DNA from: Bradyrhizobium quebecense
Lineage (GTDB): Bacteria; Pseudomonadota; Alphaproteobacteria; Rhizobiales; Xanthobacteraceae
Direction of reading: 5' to 3'
Assembly: GCF_013373795.3 (NCBI RefSeq)
Contig: NZ_CP088022.1
Span: 2,914,001-2,978,000 of the forward strand
DNA: 64,000 nucleotides
The notes below the pieces were generated by a model. The model ran no database searches, was not told the DNA's origin, and saw only the letters and a program-made list of their open reading frames with translations. The position numbers were made by a program, and so were the translations under genes. Positions 42,137-49,755 of the stretch are shown piece after piece (the stretch's first letter is position 1; the number at the start of each line of letters is the position of its first letter).

Positions 42137-42151
42137 TTCACATTGGGTAAA
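42137..42151. promoter_or_regulatory. Repressor operator candidate O2
   Basis: TTCACATTGGGTAAA, TTCAC-N5-GTAAA, ending six bases before the repressor ATG. Centre spacing to O1 is 26 bases. Confidence 0.6.
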
Positions 42152-42157
42152 TGGTAA

Positions 42158-42496
42158 ATGTTGGCAGCATCGGCGACATTGCCGCCCGTCATGGCGGCAA
42201 CATCAGCAGACCAAAATCCCGAGAGTAACGAGGCAGTTGCGCATCGCCTCAAGCGGACGCGCGAGGCGATGAAATTAAACCAGGCGGCCTGGTGCCGCCT
42301 GGTCGGGATCGACGCGCCGCAATGGAATAATTACGAGACAGGCGGCCGACGCATCACGATCGACGCCGCGCTCAAGGTCTGCAAGGCGACCGGCGTCGGC
42401 CTCAATTGGATCTATCGCGGCATGGCATCCGATCTGCCGGTTAACCTGGCGACGGCGATCCAGACGCTGGAGCGAGCCGCACGCAAGCGCTCATAG
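42158..42496 (+). CDS. XRE-family phage repressor (CI-like)
   Basis: 112 residues. HTH at about 28-85: HRLKRTREAMKLNQAAWCRL, DAPQWNNYETGGRRITIDAA, LKVCKATGVGLNWIYRG. No peptidase domain, so it would not be cleaved by the RecA route directly. Divergent from the cro-like gene. The last 56 bases overlap the convergent membrane-protein gene. Confidence 0.75.
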   Translation: MLAASATLPPVMAATSADQNPESNEAVAHRLKRTREAMKLNQAAWCRLVGIDAPQWNNYETGGRRITIDAALKVCKATGVGLNWIYRGMASDLPVNLATAIQTLERAARKRS

Positions 42497-43028
42497 CCGC
42501 AGCCCGCAGCGCCGCCGCGTATTTGGCAATGGTCGGCACAATGATCGCCGCACCGGCATAGCAACCACCAAAGACGAGCTCGAGCGCGGTCGGCATCGAC
42601 AGCTCCAGCGCGGGCGGCACGATCAGCAAATTATGCGCGAGCGCCGCCAGGGCGCCGACCAGGACGCCATAACGGCGGCCGAACACGATCGAGCAACCGG
42701 CTGCCAGCGGCACCATGAAAGGGATCTCGACCGCCTGGACGCCAACCAGCGCGACCAGTGCCGTGACGATCGGCATCGTCAGCAAAAATAGCGCCACGGT
42801 CCAGAACAGCGCCGGCCCGGCCTGGTACGGCGGATCGAGCGCCATGACCTGCCGCTCCCAGAGCGGCCGAGGTCCCGGCTGCGTCATGTAGCTTTCGAGC
42901 AGGACGGCGAGCTCGTCGACGACCTGGCGCGCGTCGTCGGTAGAATCAGGCAGCTGGATCGCGAGCTGCAAAGCAAGGTGACGGTTTGCCTCCGACGACC
43001 GCGGACGGCTCGACATAAGTGTTTTCAT
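42441..43028 (-). CDS. DUF4118-like membrane protein
   Basis: 195 residues. A soluble N-terminal part (residues 1-70), then about four hydrophobic segments (ALFWTVALFLLTMPIVTALV; FMVPLAAGCSIVFGRRYGVL; GALAALAHNLLIVPP) resembling the DUF4118 membrane module of sensor kinases such as KdpD, but without a kinase. Its promoter region holds two operator-like palindromes, suggesting repressor control. Could be a lysogeny or exclusion function; unknown. Confidence 0.6.
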   Translation of the reverse strand: MKTLMSSRPRSSEANRHLALQLAIQLPDSTDDARQVVDELAVLLESYMTQPGPRPLWERQVMALDPPYQAGPALFWTVALFLLTMPIVTALVALVGVQAVEIPFMVPLAAGCSIVFGRRYGVLVGALAALAHNLLIVPPALELSMPTALELVFGGCYAGAAIIVPTIAKYAAALRAAAMSACVRLAPASGSPSPG

Positions 43029-43047
43029 TGTTGTTTTTCCAAAAGCA

Positions 43048-43062
43048 TTCACAGACTGTAAA
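43048..43062. promoter_or_regulatory. Repressor operator candidate O3
   Basis: TTCACAGACTGTAAA, the same TTCAC-N5-GTAAA form as O2, 20 bases upstream of the membrane-protein ATG. Confidence 0.6.
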
Positions 43063-43079
43063 TGTCTGCGTTGCGTCTA

Positions 43080-43094
43080 TTCACGTTTTGTGAT
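43080..43094. promoter_or_regulatory. Repressor operator candidate O4
   Basis: TTCACGTTTTGTGAT, one base off the palindrome of O1. It lies 32 bases from O3, between divergent genes. Confidence 0.55.
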
Positions 43095-43157
43095 TGTTGT
43101 TGCCCTCCGGTCACGCTCGCCGGAAACGCGAATGTTTCTATTTGGACAATCAACTAG

Positions 43158-43481
43158 ATGCCTATTCCGCAAACTTACGGGTGTGAATTGAGCGACAAGG
43201 TCGCTCCCGCCCCTATGCAACCAGAAGATTCAGGCGGCGCGGTTCCGCAACCTGTTGCAATTCCGCCCCGCGCACGCATCGCGCGAAGCAGCGCCATTTC
43301 GGGACAGCCTGTCACACTCCGCCTGCTCGCTCTCGGCCATCATTTCGTCCGCCGCCCGCGCGGCGGCTGGCGGCTCGGCGCCCGCACCCTGCGCGACGAC
43401 ACCGCAGCCCGTCTGGTCGCCCGCGGCCTGGCCGAGATAGTCGACGATCGCCTGCAACGCAAAGCAAAGGCCGCACCATGA
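43158..43481 (+). CDS. Small phage protein upstream of excisionase
   Basis: 107 residues (start could also be the Met at 43215). Basic, Pro/Arg-rich; the end (RRPRGGWRLGARTLRDDTAA) looks like a small winged-helix fragment. It shares ATGA with the next gene, supporting translation. Unknown role. Confidence 0.5.
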   Translation: MPIPQTYGCELSDKVAPAPMQPEDSGGAVPQPVAIPPRARIARSSAISGQPVTLRLLALGHHFVRRPRGGWRLGARTLRDDTAARLVARGLAEIVDDRLQRKAKAAP

Positions 43482-43888
43482 CGGCGCTACCGCAGGCGCT
43501 CGACGCGCATTTCTCCGCCTTCGCATTGATCGACGTCCCCCAGCTCGCGCGTCTGATGCCGATGGACCGGACCACGATCGCGCGGCATATTGCCGACGAA
43601 AAACTGACCTGCCGCATCAAAGGCAAAGGCCGTATCAAGCCCCGCCGCGTCTTCACCCGTTCGGACGTCGAGGCTTTCCTGCAGGCGCTCGAGGATACAA
43701 CGCCATGTCCGTCTATCGCCCCGCCAAAAGCCCATTCTGGCACTTCGATTTCCAGATCAAAGGTTATCGCTTTTCCGGGTCAACCGGGTGCGAGAGCGAG
43801 AGTGACGCGCGTGCAGCCGAGGCGGAGGAAAAGGACCGCGCCCGCGAGCTCGTCGCCGGCTGGCTTGCCGCCCGCCGAGGACCGCTGA
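43478..43888 (+). CDS. Excisionase-like HTH protein
   Basis: 136 residues. Residues 15-70 form a MerR/excisionase-type HTH (LIDVPQLARLMPMDRTTIAR; KPRRVFTRSDVEAFLQAL). Residues after about 75 are low-complexity and overlap the first 184 bases of the integrase gene in another frame. It probably directs excision by the adjacent integrase. Confidence 0.7.
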   Translation: MTALPQALDAHFSAFALIDVPQLARLMPMDRTTIARHIADEKLTCRIKGKGRIKPRRVFTRSDVEAFLQALEDTTPCPSIAPPKAHSGTSISRSKVIAFPGQPGARARVTRVQPRRRKRTAPASSSPAGLPPAEDR

Positions 43889-44892
43889 CGCTCCAGCGCG
43901 CCTGCGAACGCTGGTGGGATGAACACGGCCAGAACCTGGCCGACCTCAAGATCAAATCCGCGCTCGATCGCATCGTCGAAATCATCGGCGGCAAGACGCT
44001 GCTGCAGGACATTATCGACGACACGGTCGCGAACCTCGTCGCCGAGCGCCGGAAGGATCGCCGGCGCGATCGCACTATCGTCGAGAACGGCAGAGCGAGA
44101 ATCCTTTATCGGCAGATCACCCCCTCGACGGTCAATCGCACACTGGATCTGCTGCGCCGCGTGATGCGGCGGGCGAAAGAGAACTGGAACGCGATCCTAC
44201 CGAGCGAGCCGACCTGGAAAAAGCACCGCTTGAAACAGAAAAAACGCCCGGTCCGCGAGCTGCTACCGAGCGAGGAGCGCCGCCTCGACGAGACTGAGGG
44301 CTTTGACTTTGCCGAGCTGCGCCAGTTCGCGATCATCACTGGCTTGCGCCGGCAAAACCTCCTCCTGAAATGGCCGCAGGTCAATTTCGAGCTCGGCACG
44401 ATCAGCGTCGTAACGAAAGGTGACGAACCGCGGATCATTCCACTCTCGCGCGAATCGTATGCGATCCTTTGGCGCCGGCGCGGCCACCATCCGGAGTATG
44501 TGTTCACCTACAAGGCGCAGCGCACCTGGAAAAATCGCACCAGGAAAGGCCGCAAACTCGGCGACCTGGTCAAGGGCCAGCGCTACCCGATCACTGCGAC
44601 CGGCTTCGCCTCAAACAAAAAACGAAAATGGGAAAAGGCCGGCGTGAACGCCCGCATTCATGACCTGCGCCACACGACGGGCATGCGGACGCTGCGCGCG
44701 ACCGGCAATCTGCGCATTGTGCAGGAACTGCTCGGCCATTCCACCATTGCTATCACCTCCGAATTCTACACGGGCGCGACCGTCGACGATGTCCGCGCAG
44801 CGATGGAGCGCACGGCGGAGGCGCAGCAGCGCCAGCGCGAGCTGCTCGAGCAGCATCAGCCGAAAAGGAGCGAGAAGGAAAGCGGCAACTAA
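43705..44892 (+). CDS. Tyrosine integrase
   Basis: 395 residues. Catalytic residues all present: Arg215 (TGLRRQN), Lys238 (VTKGDE), His319/Arg322 (HDLRHT), His345 (LLGHST), Tyr355 (SEFYTGA). Core-binding domain at about 60-165. The start MSVYRPAKSPFWHFDF is typical of rhizobial phage integrases. It points towards the candidate attR 1.5 kb downstream. Confidence 0.95.
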   Translation: MSVYRPAKSPFWHFDFQIKGYRFSGSTGCESESDARAAEAEEKDRARELVAGWLAARRGPLTLQRACERWWDEHGQNLADLKIKSALDRIVEIIGGKTLLQDIIDDTVANLVAERRKDRRRDRTIVENGRARILYRQITPSTVNRTLDLLRRVMRRAKENWNAILPSEPTWKKHRLKQKKRPVRELLPSEERRLDETEGFDFAELRQFAIITGLRRQNLLLKWPQVNFELGTISVVTKGDEPRIIPLSRESYAILWRRRGHHPEYVFTYKAQRTWKNRTRKGRKLGDLVKGQRYPITATGFASNKKRKWEKAGVNARIHDLRHTTGMRTLRATGNLRIVQELLGHSTIAITSEFYTGATVDDVRAAMERTAEAQQRQRELLEQHQPKRSEKESGN

Positions 44893-45008
44893 GTGACATA
44901 CCGCGCGTGAGAACCGGCAGGGCCGCGCGGGTGTTGCCCTTATCCTATCGATCCTATTGCTCGACGAATAGTTGTGGTAGCGTTCTTCCATTTCAGGGAG
45001 GAATTTCG

Positions 45009-45275
45009 ATGAAGCTGTTCATCTTAGCGGCAGCATTGTTGTTATCGGGTAATGCTTTTGCAGAAGAGTTCATGTTCGATCAAAGGCCATGCCCTGACCA
45101 AGATTCAAGGGTTCGTCCGCCCCGCCCGAATGAGTGGTGCGACTACGTGACGAAGATCAAGCGATGCGATGGAGACATGGCCGAACGTCTCTTCCGGCAA
45201 CGGCGAGAGCCTGCGTATTTGATGTCAGAGGTCGGCCCTGAACAACCTCGCCGCCTTGTTTGCCATAAAGATTAG
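45009..45275 (+). CDS. Small secreted cysteine-containing protein (cargo)
   Basis: 88 residues from the ATG at 45009, AGGGAGGA upstream. Signal peptide (LFILAAALLLSGNAFA), then four cysteines and mixed charges. It lies between integrase and attR, a usual moron position. Function unknown. Confidence 0.6.
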   Translation: MKLFILAAALLLSGNAFAEEFMFDQRPCPDQDSRVRPPRPNEWCDYVTKIKRCDGDMAERLFRQRREPAYLMSEVGPEQPRRLVCHKD

Positions 45276-45355
45276 GGGGTCGGCTTGATCCCAGCCGGCA
45301 CTGGCATTTCATCCCCTTTTGTGCCATGTTGGGTCATTATTTTGGGGATTTTACA

Positions 45356-45910
45356 ATGAGACTTCTTAAATCCGCGATGCTTCTGACTGTTTTCGCGCTG
45401 TCGTGCGCAGGGCCCACCTCGGCGCAGGACAGGGACGAAAAACTCCCCAAGGGGCCGCCACCGCGAGAGCGGCTAGGTCCAACAACGAGTGCAGACGTGC
45501 TCACCCAAGAGGTTGTTCCAGCACCGGAAAACGGCAATATTATCCTGAAGTTTAGAGACACCACGCAGGTCTATTTCAAACGCCAGGTCAGCGCCGTCCG
45601 TCTTGATGACGATCTGCTTGTGACGGCGATTCCCAAGAGCGATCACGTCATCGCCTTCACTGGCTTGGCGCCAGGGGTATCAAAAGTGACCATCGAGTCA
45701 AAAGATGGGACAAACGACACCTATGGACTGGTGACGATTGTGCGCGAGCCCCATGTTGTCAAAATCTATCAGCGCGGCGAAATCAACAGGGTGTCTGGCG
45801 AACGCCGCTCAGACAGCAGCTCTGCAATAGGCGGATACGTCTCTCTCAATTGCAACGAGATAGGGTGTGCCGAACTAGAGCCCGAAGTCCAGCCGAGGCT
45901 GCCAAAGTAA
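45356..45910 (+). CDS. Secreted pilus-assembly/secretin N-terminal domain protein (cargo)
   Basis: 184 residues. Signal peptide (LLKSAMLLTVFALSCAGPTS-A), then a beta-sandwich like the secretin N-terminal or CpaC N-terminal domain: IILKFRDTTQVYFKRQVSAV, VTAIPKSDHVIAFTGLAPGV, TIESKDGTNDTYGLVTIV. It stands alone without a secretin. It may change envelope structures in lysogens; inference. Confidence 0.65.
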   Translation: MRLLKSAMLLTVFALSCAGPTSAQDRDEKLPKGPPPRERLGPTTSADVLTQEVVPAPENGNIILKFRDTTQVYFKRQVSAVRLDDDLLVTAIPKSDHVIAFTGLAPGVSKVTIESKDGTNDTYGLVTIVREPHVVKIYQRGEINRVSGERRSDSSSAIGGYVSLNCNEIGCAELEPEVQPRLPK

Positions 45911-45983
45911 TAGCGATTTGGATCTCTTCCTGAGCCCAATCGCCATAGCCGGCGACAAGTTCGAGAACCACTTCGTGTGATCC

Positions 45984-46385
45984 ATGACGGCCGCAAGGTT
46001 GGCCGGATCAGGCTGGCGGCCGAGCGCGCCCCTCCCCCTCTGGACCTATACCATCACCGTGCCGCTTCCCGTTCCTCCCCATGCAACGGAAGGCGGGGCG
46101 TTGGCATCGACACACCAGCGTTTGTCGAAGAAAACCGAACCGGAAGACAGGGTTCGCTTGAACTGCCGACGTCCCCCCCTCAACACCGAACAAGTCGACT
46201 TAGCTGCGGCTGCAATAGCAGAGCTGGCGAACGGGGGGAGGTTTTATGATCCCCAGTTCTACACCGAGCAGCAGCGCGCCTTTTGGCGGCGGGTCGCCCT
46301 CGCGGCGCTAAATGCCGCCATTGGTGCGCCGCCCGACAGCAGCCCCCCGGAAAAATCCCCGAACCCGGCTGGCAGTGCGGGCTAA
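45984..46385 (+). CDS. Hypothetical protein near attR
   Basis: 133 residues (MTAARLAGSGWRPSAPLPLW). The C-terminal half has a helical pattern (LNTEQVDLAAAAIAELANGG; YTEQQRAFWRRVALAALNAA) that looks real; the first half is weaker, so the start may be further in. Low confidence. Confidence 0.35.
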   Translation: MTAARLAGSGWRPSAPLPLWTYTITVPLPVPPHATEGGALASTHQRLSKKTEPEDRVRLNCRRPPLNTEQVDLAAAAIAELANGGRFYDPQFYTEQQRAFWRRVALAALNAAIGAPPDSSPPEKSPNPAGSAG

Positions 46386-46426
46386 AGCATTGGCGAGTGG
46401 CGGATTTCAGGTCTGCGACCTGCTTG

Positions 46427-46471
46427 TTTCTACTCCGCGGGTTGCAGGTTCGAATCCTGCCGGGATCGCCA
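46427..46471 (+). other. Candidate attR: 3' half of a tRNA
   Basis: An anticodon-loop-like TTTCTAC and stem TCCGC are followed by a 5-base variable loop, a T-arm (GCAGG-TTCGAAT-CCTGC, 46444-46460), the acceptor 3' strand CGGGATC, discriminator G and CCA. No matching 5' acceptor (GATCCCG) is at the right distance, so a whole tRNA is not present here. A 3' half pointing away from the phage is what integration at an anticodon loop leaves. The loop suggests tRNA-Arg(UCU), tentatively. Confidence 0.5.
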
Positions 46472-46567
46472 CTCCCCCTCGATGAAGCCATTTTCCGGAA
46501 GCCGCGAAGCCGGCCGGAAACAAAGCCGGGGTAGCGTCCCGTCATTGCACCAAAAGGGGATTCGGTC

Positions 46568-46651
46568 ATGTGGGATTTCATCAACGAATTGTACCGGGAT
46601 TTCTGCCTGGCTCGCCTGCAGGAGATGCGGAAGCTCGAGCAACATATCTGA
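46568..46651 (+). CDS. 27-residue conserved-looking peptide
   Basis: A short open frame, MWDFINELYRDFCLARLQEM and seven more residues, helical and amphipathic, with GGGG eight bases before the ATG. It resembles tiny peptides I associate with Bradyrhizobium. Too short for certainty. Confidence 0.4.
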   Translation: MWDFINELYRDFCLARLQEMRKLEQHI

Positions 46652-46664
46652 ACAGGCGCGGAGC

Positions 46665-46799
46665 ATGGACAACGATCAGCCCTTGGTCGGCGCCATCCTG
46701 ACGGCAATGGTGATTGCCGCGGTGGTCTGGGTGACAATCGGACCTCCGCCGGGGCACAAGAAGGTCAGCAGCCAACACCAGACTGTCGCGAGACGCTAA
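46665..46799 (+). CDS. 44-residue single-span membrane peptide
   Basis: MDNDQPLVG, then a membrane segment (AILTAMVIAAVVWVTIG), then a basic tail. Follows the previous peptide by 13 bases. Common style of small rhizobial membrane peptides; role unknown. Confidence 0.5.
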   Translation: MDNDQPLVGAILTAMVIAAVVWVTIGPPPGHKKVSSQHQTVARR

Positions 46800-47025
46800 C
46801 GCCCGTATGAATACGGGGTCCTCGAACCTTGGCGCCGGTCTTGCAGACAGAACATCACTGGGATTGCGGGCCCAGGTTGAAACAGACCGCCGTCGGGACA
46901 ATTCATTTCGAGCCCGGCGGCGTAGTTTCGTTAGCGACCCCAATTCTAAGGTTCTCTTAACCACCAACGAAGGCCGCGCGCGAGAGCGTGGACCGATTGC
47001 GCGTCCATTCGCGTTGTACAGTGCC

Positions 47026-47481
47026 ATGCGTACAACGGGTCATTGGGTCATCGTTGCGGTGTGGGGCGCGGCAGTTCTCGCCACACCCATCGCAACCGCT
47101 GAGGCACAACAGGTGCAGGCCGGAACGCTCGCGTGTCGCGGCGGCCCCGACACCGGCTTCGTCCTCGGCGCGGTGACCAATCTCGATTGCGTGCTGCATG
47201 CCGATAGCGCACCGGACAGTCGTTACGTCGCAGCCATTCCCAACCTCGGCATTTTCATCGGCGACGAGGAAGTCGCACTGATCTGGAAGGTGATGGCGCC
47301 AGTGCCGTGGCTCGGGCTCGACCAACTCGCCGGCAGTTACGCGCACGAAAGCGGCGCGGGCGACAATGTCCTCACCGGCGGCACGAATACTCCGATCACG
47401 CTGCTTCCGTTGAACGAGGATGCTTTCTCGACTCCGCCGGTCAAGATCGAGAGCCTGGAAATTCGGCCGATGGATCGCTGA
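47026..47481 (+). CDS. DUF992 secreted protein
   Basis: 151 residues from the ATG at 47026. Signal peptide ending TAEAQQ, then the DUF992 pattern: VQAGTLACRGGPDTGFVLGA, NLDCVLHA, NLGIFIGDEEVALIWKVMAP and GLDQLAGSYAH. Periplasmic protein of unknown role, widespread in Rhizobiales. Confidence 0.8.
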   Translation: MRTTGHWVIVAVWGAAVLATPIATAEAQQVQAGTLACRGGPDTGFVLGAVTNLDCVLHADSAPDSRYVAAIPNLGIFIGDEEVALIWKVMAPVPWLGLDQLAGSYAHESGAGDNVLTGGTNTPITLLPLNEDAFSTPPVKIESLEIRPMDR

Positions 47482-47716
47482 TCCTGATCGAAGCCACGTA
47501 CCGGCTGCCGAAATGCACAACGCCGCCCGCTTGAAATATAGGCGGACGGCGCTGCTCCTAGCCCCAGGAAGGTGATGCAAAATCCTGACAGCTCCAACTC
47601 TGCACGTTCTGTGCCAACGATCATGGCCCATATGGGCTATTTGGCTGCAGAGAAACAAAGGTAGGTTAAGCACCGAGGCGCTGGTGACGGTGCCTCACGA
47701 CCAAAGTGTCAACTTG

Positions 47717-47754
47717 GCCTCAGCGCGGCCCACGCGCTGAGGCTTTTCTTTTTT
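47717..47754 (+). terminator. Rho-independent terminator
   Basis: 11-bp perfect stem GCCTCAGCGCG / CGCGCTGAGGC with a 5-base loop, followed by TTTTCTTTTTT. It ends rightward transcription after the DUF992 gene. The 235 bases before it and the 250 after hold no firm gene. Confidence 0.9.
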
Positions 47755-48005
47755 GAGGCGCACAGTCTGCTCTGAGACCGCGTCTTGTTCTTTATCATTC
47801 AGCGCACGAAACGATTCCGTAGTTCTCCGTGCGTGAACAAAGTTCCGACGGCGCTTGAGATGCCGAACGTATTCTGTTCGCCACGTTGCAGGTTCCGATT
47901 CTCGCAGCGATCTTGGGCGGCGTGTTTCGTGATTTCTTAATCTGGAATTGCTTCCTCAAAGCGGTTGCCACCGCGCTCATTGTTCGTCGATATTTTGGGA
48001 TCGAT

Positions 48006-48302
48006 ATGGAAGACTCCGTCCAGATCCGTTGCACTCGCTGCAAGAACGTCTTTCGTGATCGCGCCAAGCGGCTGCAGAACGGTTACTCGCGTCAGTGCCC
48101 AAGCTGCGAGATCGTCCTCTTCTTCGACGAGGACTCGCATGATTCAAACATCAAGCGAGCGATGCGAACCGCACGGCGCGCGCGGAAGGAACTACGTGAA
48201 AGCGAAGGCGTGAGCACGAGAAGGGCCGCGAGCGTTCCCCGGCAATACAGCGGGCGCTCGGCATCGAACTCTCGGGGAACCGAGGAGGACGACGCCGATT
48301 GA
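48006..48302 (+). CDS. Zinc-ribbon protein with basic tail
   Basis: 98 residues from the ATG at 48006. Two C-x-x-C pairs (CTRC and CPSC) about 22 residues apart make a zinc ribbon; a charged helical tail (KRAMRTARRARKELRE) follows. Similar to small MJ0042/zinc-ribbon-type regulators. Function unknown. Confidence 0.6.
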   Translation: MEDSVQIRCTRCKNVFRDRAKRLQNGYSRQCPSCEIVLFFDEDSHDSNIKRAMRTARRARKELRESEGVSTRRAASVPRQYSGRSASNSRGTEEDDAD

Positions 48303-48326
48303 GTATGGCGCCAAGGGGCTACCGCA

Positions 48327-48539
48327 CTATCCGCCTCGGCCGGCATTTTCCGACGCGCGGTCGAGCCATTGCCGCGTCGCCTCGTCGCTCCAGCCAGGAA
48401 CGGCGAAGCGCGCCGACGGCGTTGCAGACGTGAGCGAACGAACGGTTGCGGGTTGGCGTGTGTGGGAGTGACGCCGTGTTGCGGCGCTCGCAGACACACA
48501 CAGGATGACCAGTAGGCCAAGTGCCAAGACACAACGCAT
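48327..48539 (-). CDS. Small secreted hypothetical protein
   Basis: 70 residues from the ATG at 48539: signal peptide (CVLALGLLVILCVSASA), then a His/Arg/Thr-rich segment and WSDEATRQWLDRASE. Convergent with the zinc-ribbon gene. Unknown role. Confidence 0.55.
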   Translation of the reverse strand: MRCVLALGLLVILCVSASAATRRHSHTRQPATVRSLTSATPSARFAVPGWSDEATRQWLDRASENAGRGG

Positions 48540-48748
48540 CGCATTTGCTCCTGACGACCTTCGCGATCGCGCCGAGAGAACGATCACCTCGCCCGTTTGC
48601 TCGGCCGATGCGCCATTCTCATATAGACCCCGCCGGCTCTCAATTCTTCCAGCATCTGGTCGATCCGCTTGCGCTTGGTTGCAGTCTCGCTGGCAGCACA
48701 AGCTGCCAGACCCTTGCTGCATCGATCACGTCGCTTCCAGTGGCCGGA

Positions 48749-49162
48749 TCAGGACCGCTGCTTTGCCTCGACGTAGCGCTTGAAATTATCCAGGATCGCC
48801 TGCCAGCCGCCGCGCTGCTGCTCGACCGAATGGGTATCCTCGCCGTCGAAGCTGACCTGCAGCTTGACGCCTCCCGCCTCAGGCGTGAACGCGACCTGCG
48901 CGGTGCGGTCGCCGAACGCATATTCGAGCAGCCGGGGTGCCTCGACCTTGGTGTAAGTGCCGGCGAAATCGAACCCCATGCTGCCGTCCTTGGCTTCCAT
49001 CCGCGACGAGAATGCGCCACCGGCGCGCAGGTCCACGGTCGCAGCAGTGGTGTGCCAATCGTCGGAGGCCGCATTCCACTGCTTGATGTCGTCGGGCGTG
49101 GTGTAGGCGCGCCAGACATCTGCGATCGGCGCGGCAACGATCGTTTCGACGGCAATCTTCAT
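48749..49162 (-). CDS. SRPBCC/AHSA1-domain protein
   Basis: 137 residues. Bet-v1-like START-type fold of the activator of Hsp90 ATPase homologue group: VAAPIADVWRAYTTPDDIKQ, WNAASDDWH, VSFDGEDTHSVEQQRGGWQA, LDNFKRYVEA. Start at 49162 matches the family. Probably binds a small hydrophobic ligand; no pathway link seen. Confidence 0.85.
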   Translation of the reverse strand: MKIAVETIVAAPIADVWRAYTTPDDIKQWNAASDDWHTTAATVDLRAGGAFSSRMEAKDGSMGFDFAGTYTKVEAPRLLEYAFGDRTAQVAFTPEAGGVKLQVSFDGEDTHSVEQQRGGWQAILDNFKRYVEAKQRS

Positions 49163-49422
49163 ATGCGTTCCTTCGTCGTTCCTAAATGAAGCGGATGCGC
49201 CCACGGCACCCGGCCGGGGCCGCCGGACCGCGGACACTCTACTAGTGCTATTCGCCGTGATCCACAAATCGCTCCGCCGGACGACAGCGCGAGCCAGGGC
49301 CGCCGGAAACATGAGGCGGCCGGCGACGCCGTTCAACAAACCAAATGGTGTGTGGCCGGCACAAGAATTTCGTCAGGAATGACCGTGTATGGAAGACGGG
49401 TCCAACGCCCGGAGAGGACGAC

Positions 49423-49728
49423 ATGCGGAACCTGAATACTGTGCTGAGCAAGCTGAACGACCGCCTGCTGCGGCTGGAGGGCGAGCTGTTCGTGCTGCGA
49501 TCGATCGCGCGCGCCGCCCTGACCTCCGGCGACGAGTCCGCCATCCGCACCCGCAAACTGCTCGAAGGCGCCAAGCTCGCGCTGGCAGACGAAGCCGAAC
49601 GGCCGCTGGACGCCGCGACCGGGAAATACGTCGCGGCCGCGATCGCCATGGTCGAAGAGCTGCTCGAGAATCCTCGCGAGGCAGCCCCGCTATTCAGGGT
49701 GATCGACGGCGGAAAGCGCGACGATTAG
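49423..49728 (+). CDS. Helical hypothetical protein
   Basis: 101 residues, MRNLNTVLSKLNDRLLRLEG; a coiled-coil start and an Ala-rich helical body ending in a small basic tail. GGAGAGGA lies upstream. It converges on the aldolase gene. No function recognised. Confidence 0.6.
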   Translation: MRNLNTVLSKLNDRLLRLEGELFVLRSIARAALTSGDESAIRTRKLLEGAKLALADEAERPLDAATGKYVAAAIAMVEELLENPREAAPLFRVIDGGKRDD

Positions 49729-49755
49729 CCCGCGGTCAAGAATTACGGACCGGGC

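Larger units (their letters stand above)
1..46471. mobile_element. Prophage (HK97-type head, probable siphovirus), left end not resolved
   Basis: A complete set of phage modules is present: integrase, repressor switch, early operon, terminase, portal, protease, capsid, tail, lysis. Nearly all morphogenesis genes overlap by 1-4 bases and are read leftward. The right end is placed at a tRNA 3' half ending at 46471. No direct repeat of it was found near 1525-1604, so the left end may be outside the window and the acyltransferase at 1-1524 may be phage cargo. The late operon is broken by three cargo blocks, so the element may be defective or may be carrying morons. Confidence 0.85.

Noticed and set aside
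46381..46471. A complete tRNA gene
   Set aside because: T-arm and CCA end are perfect but the 5' acceptor strand GATCCCG is missing and the anticodon arm would need a 22-29 base insert.
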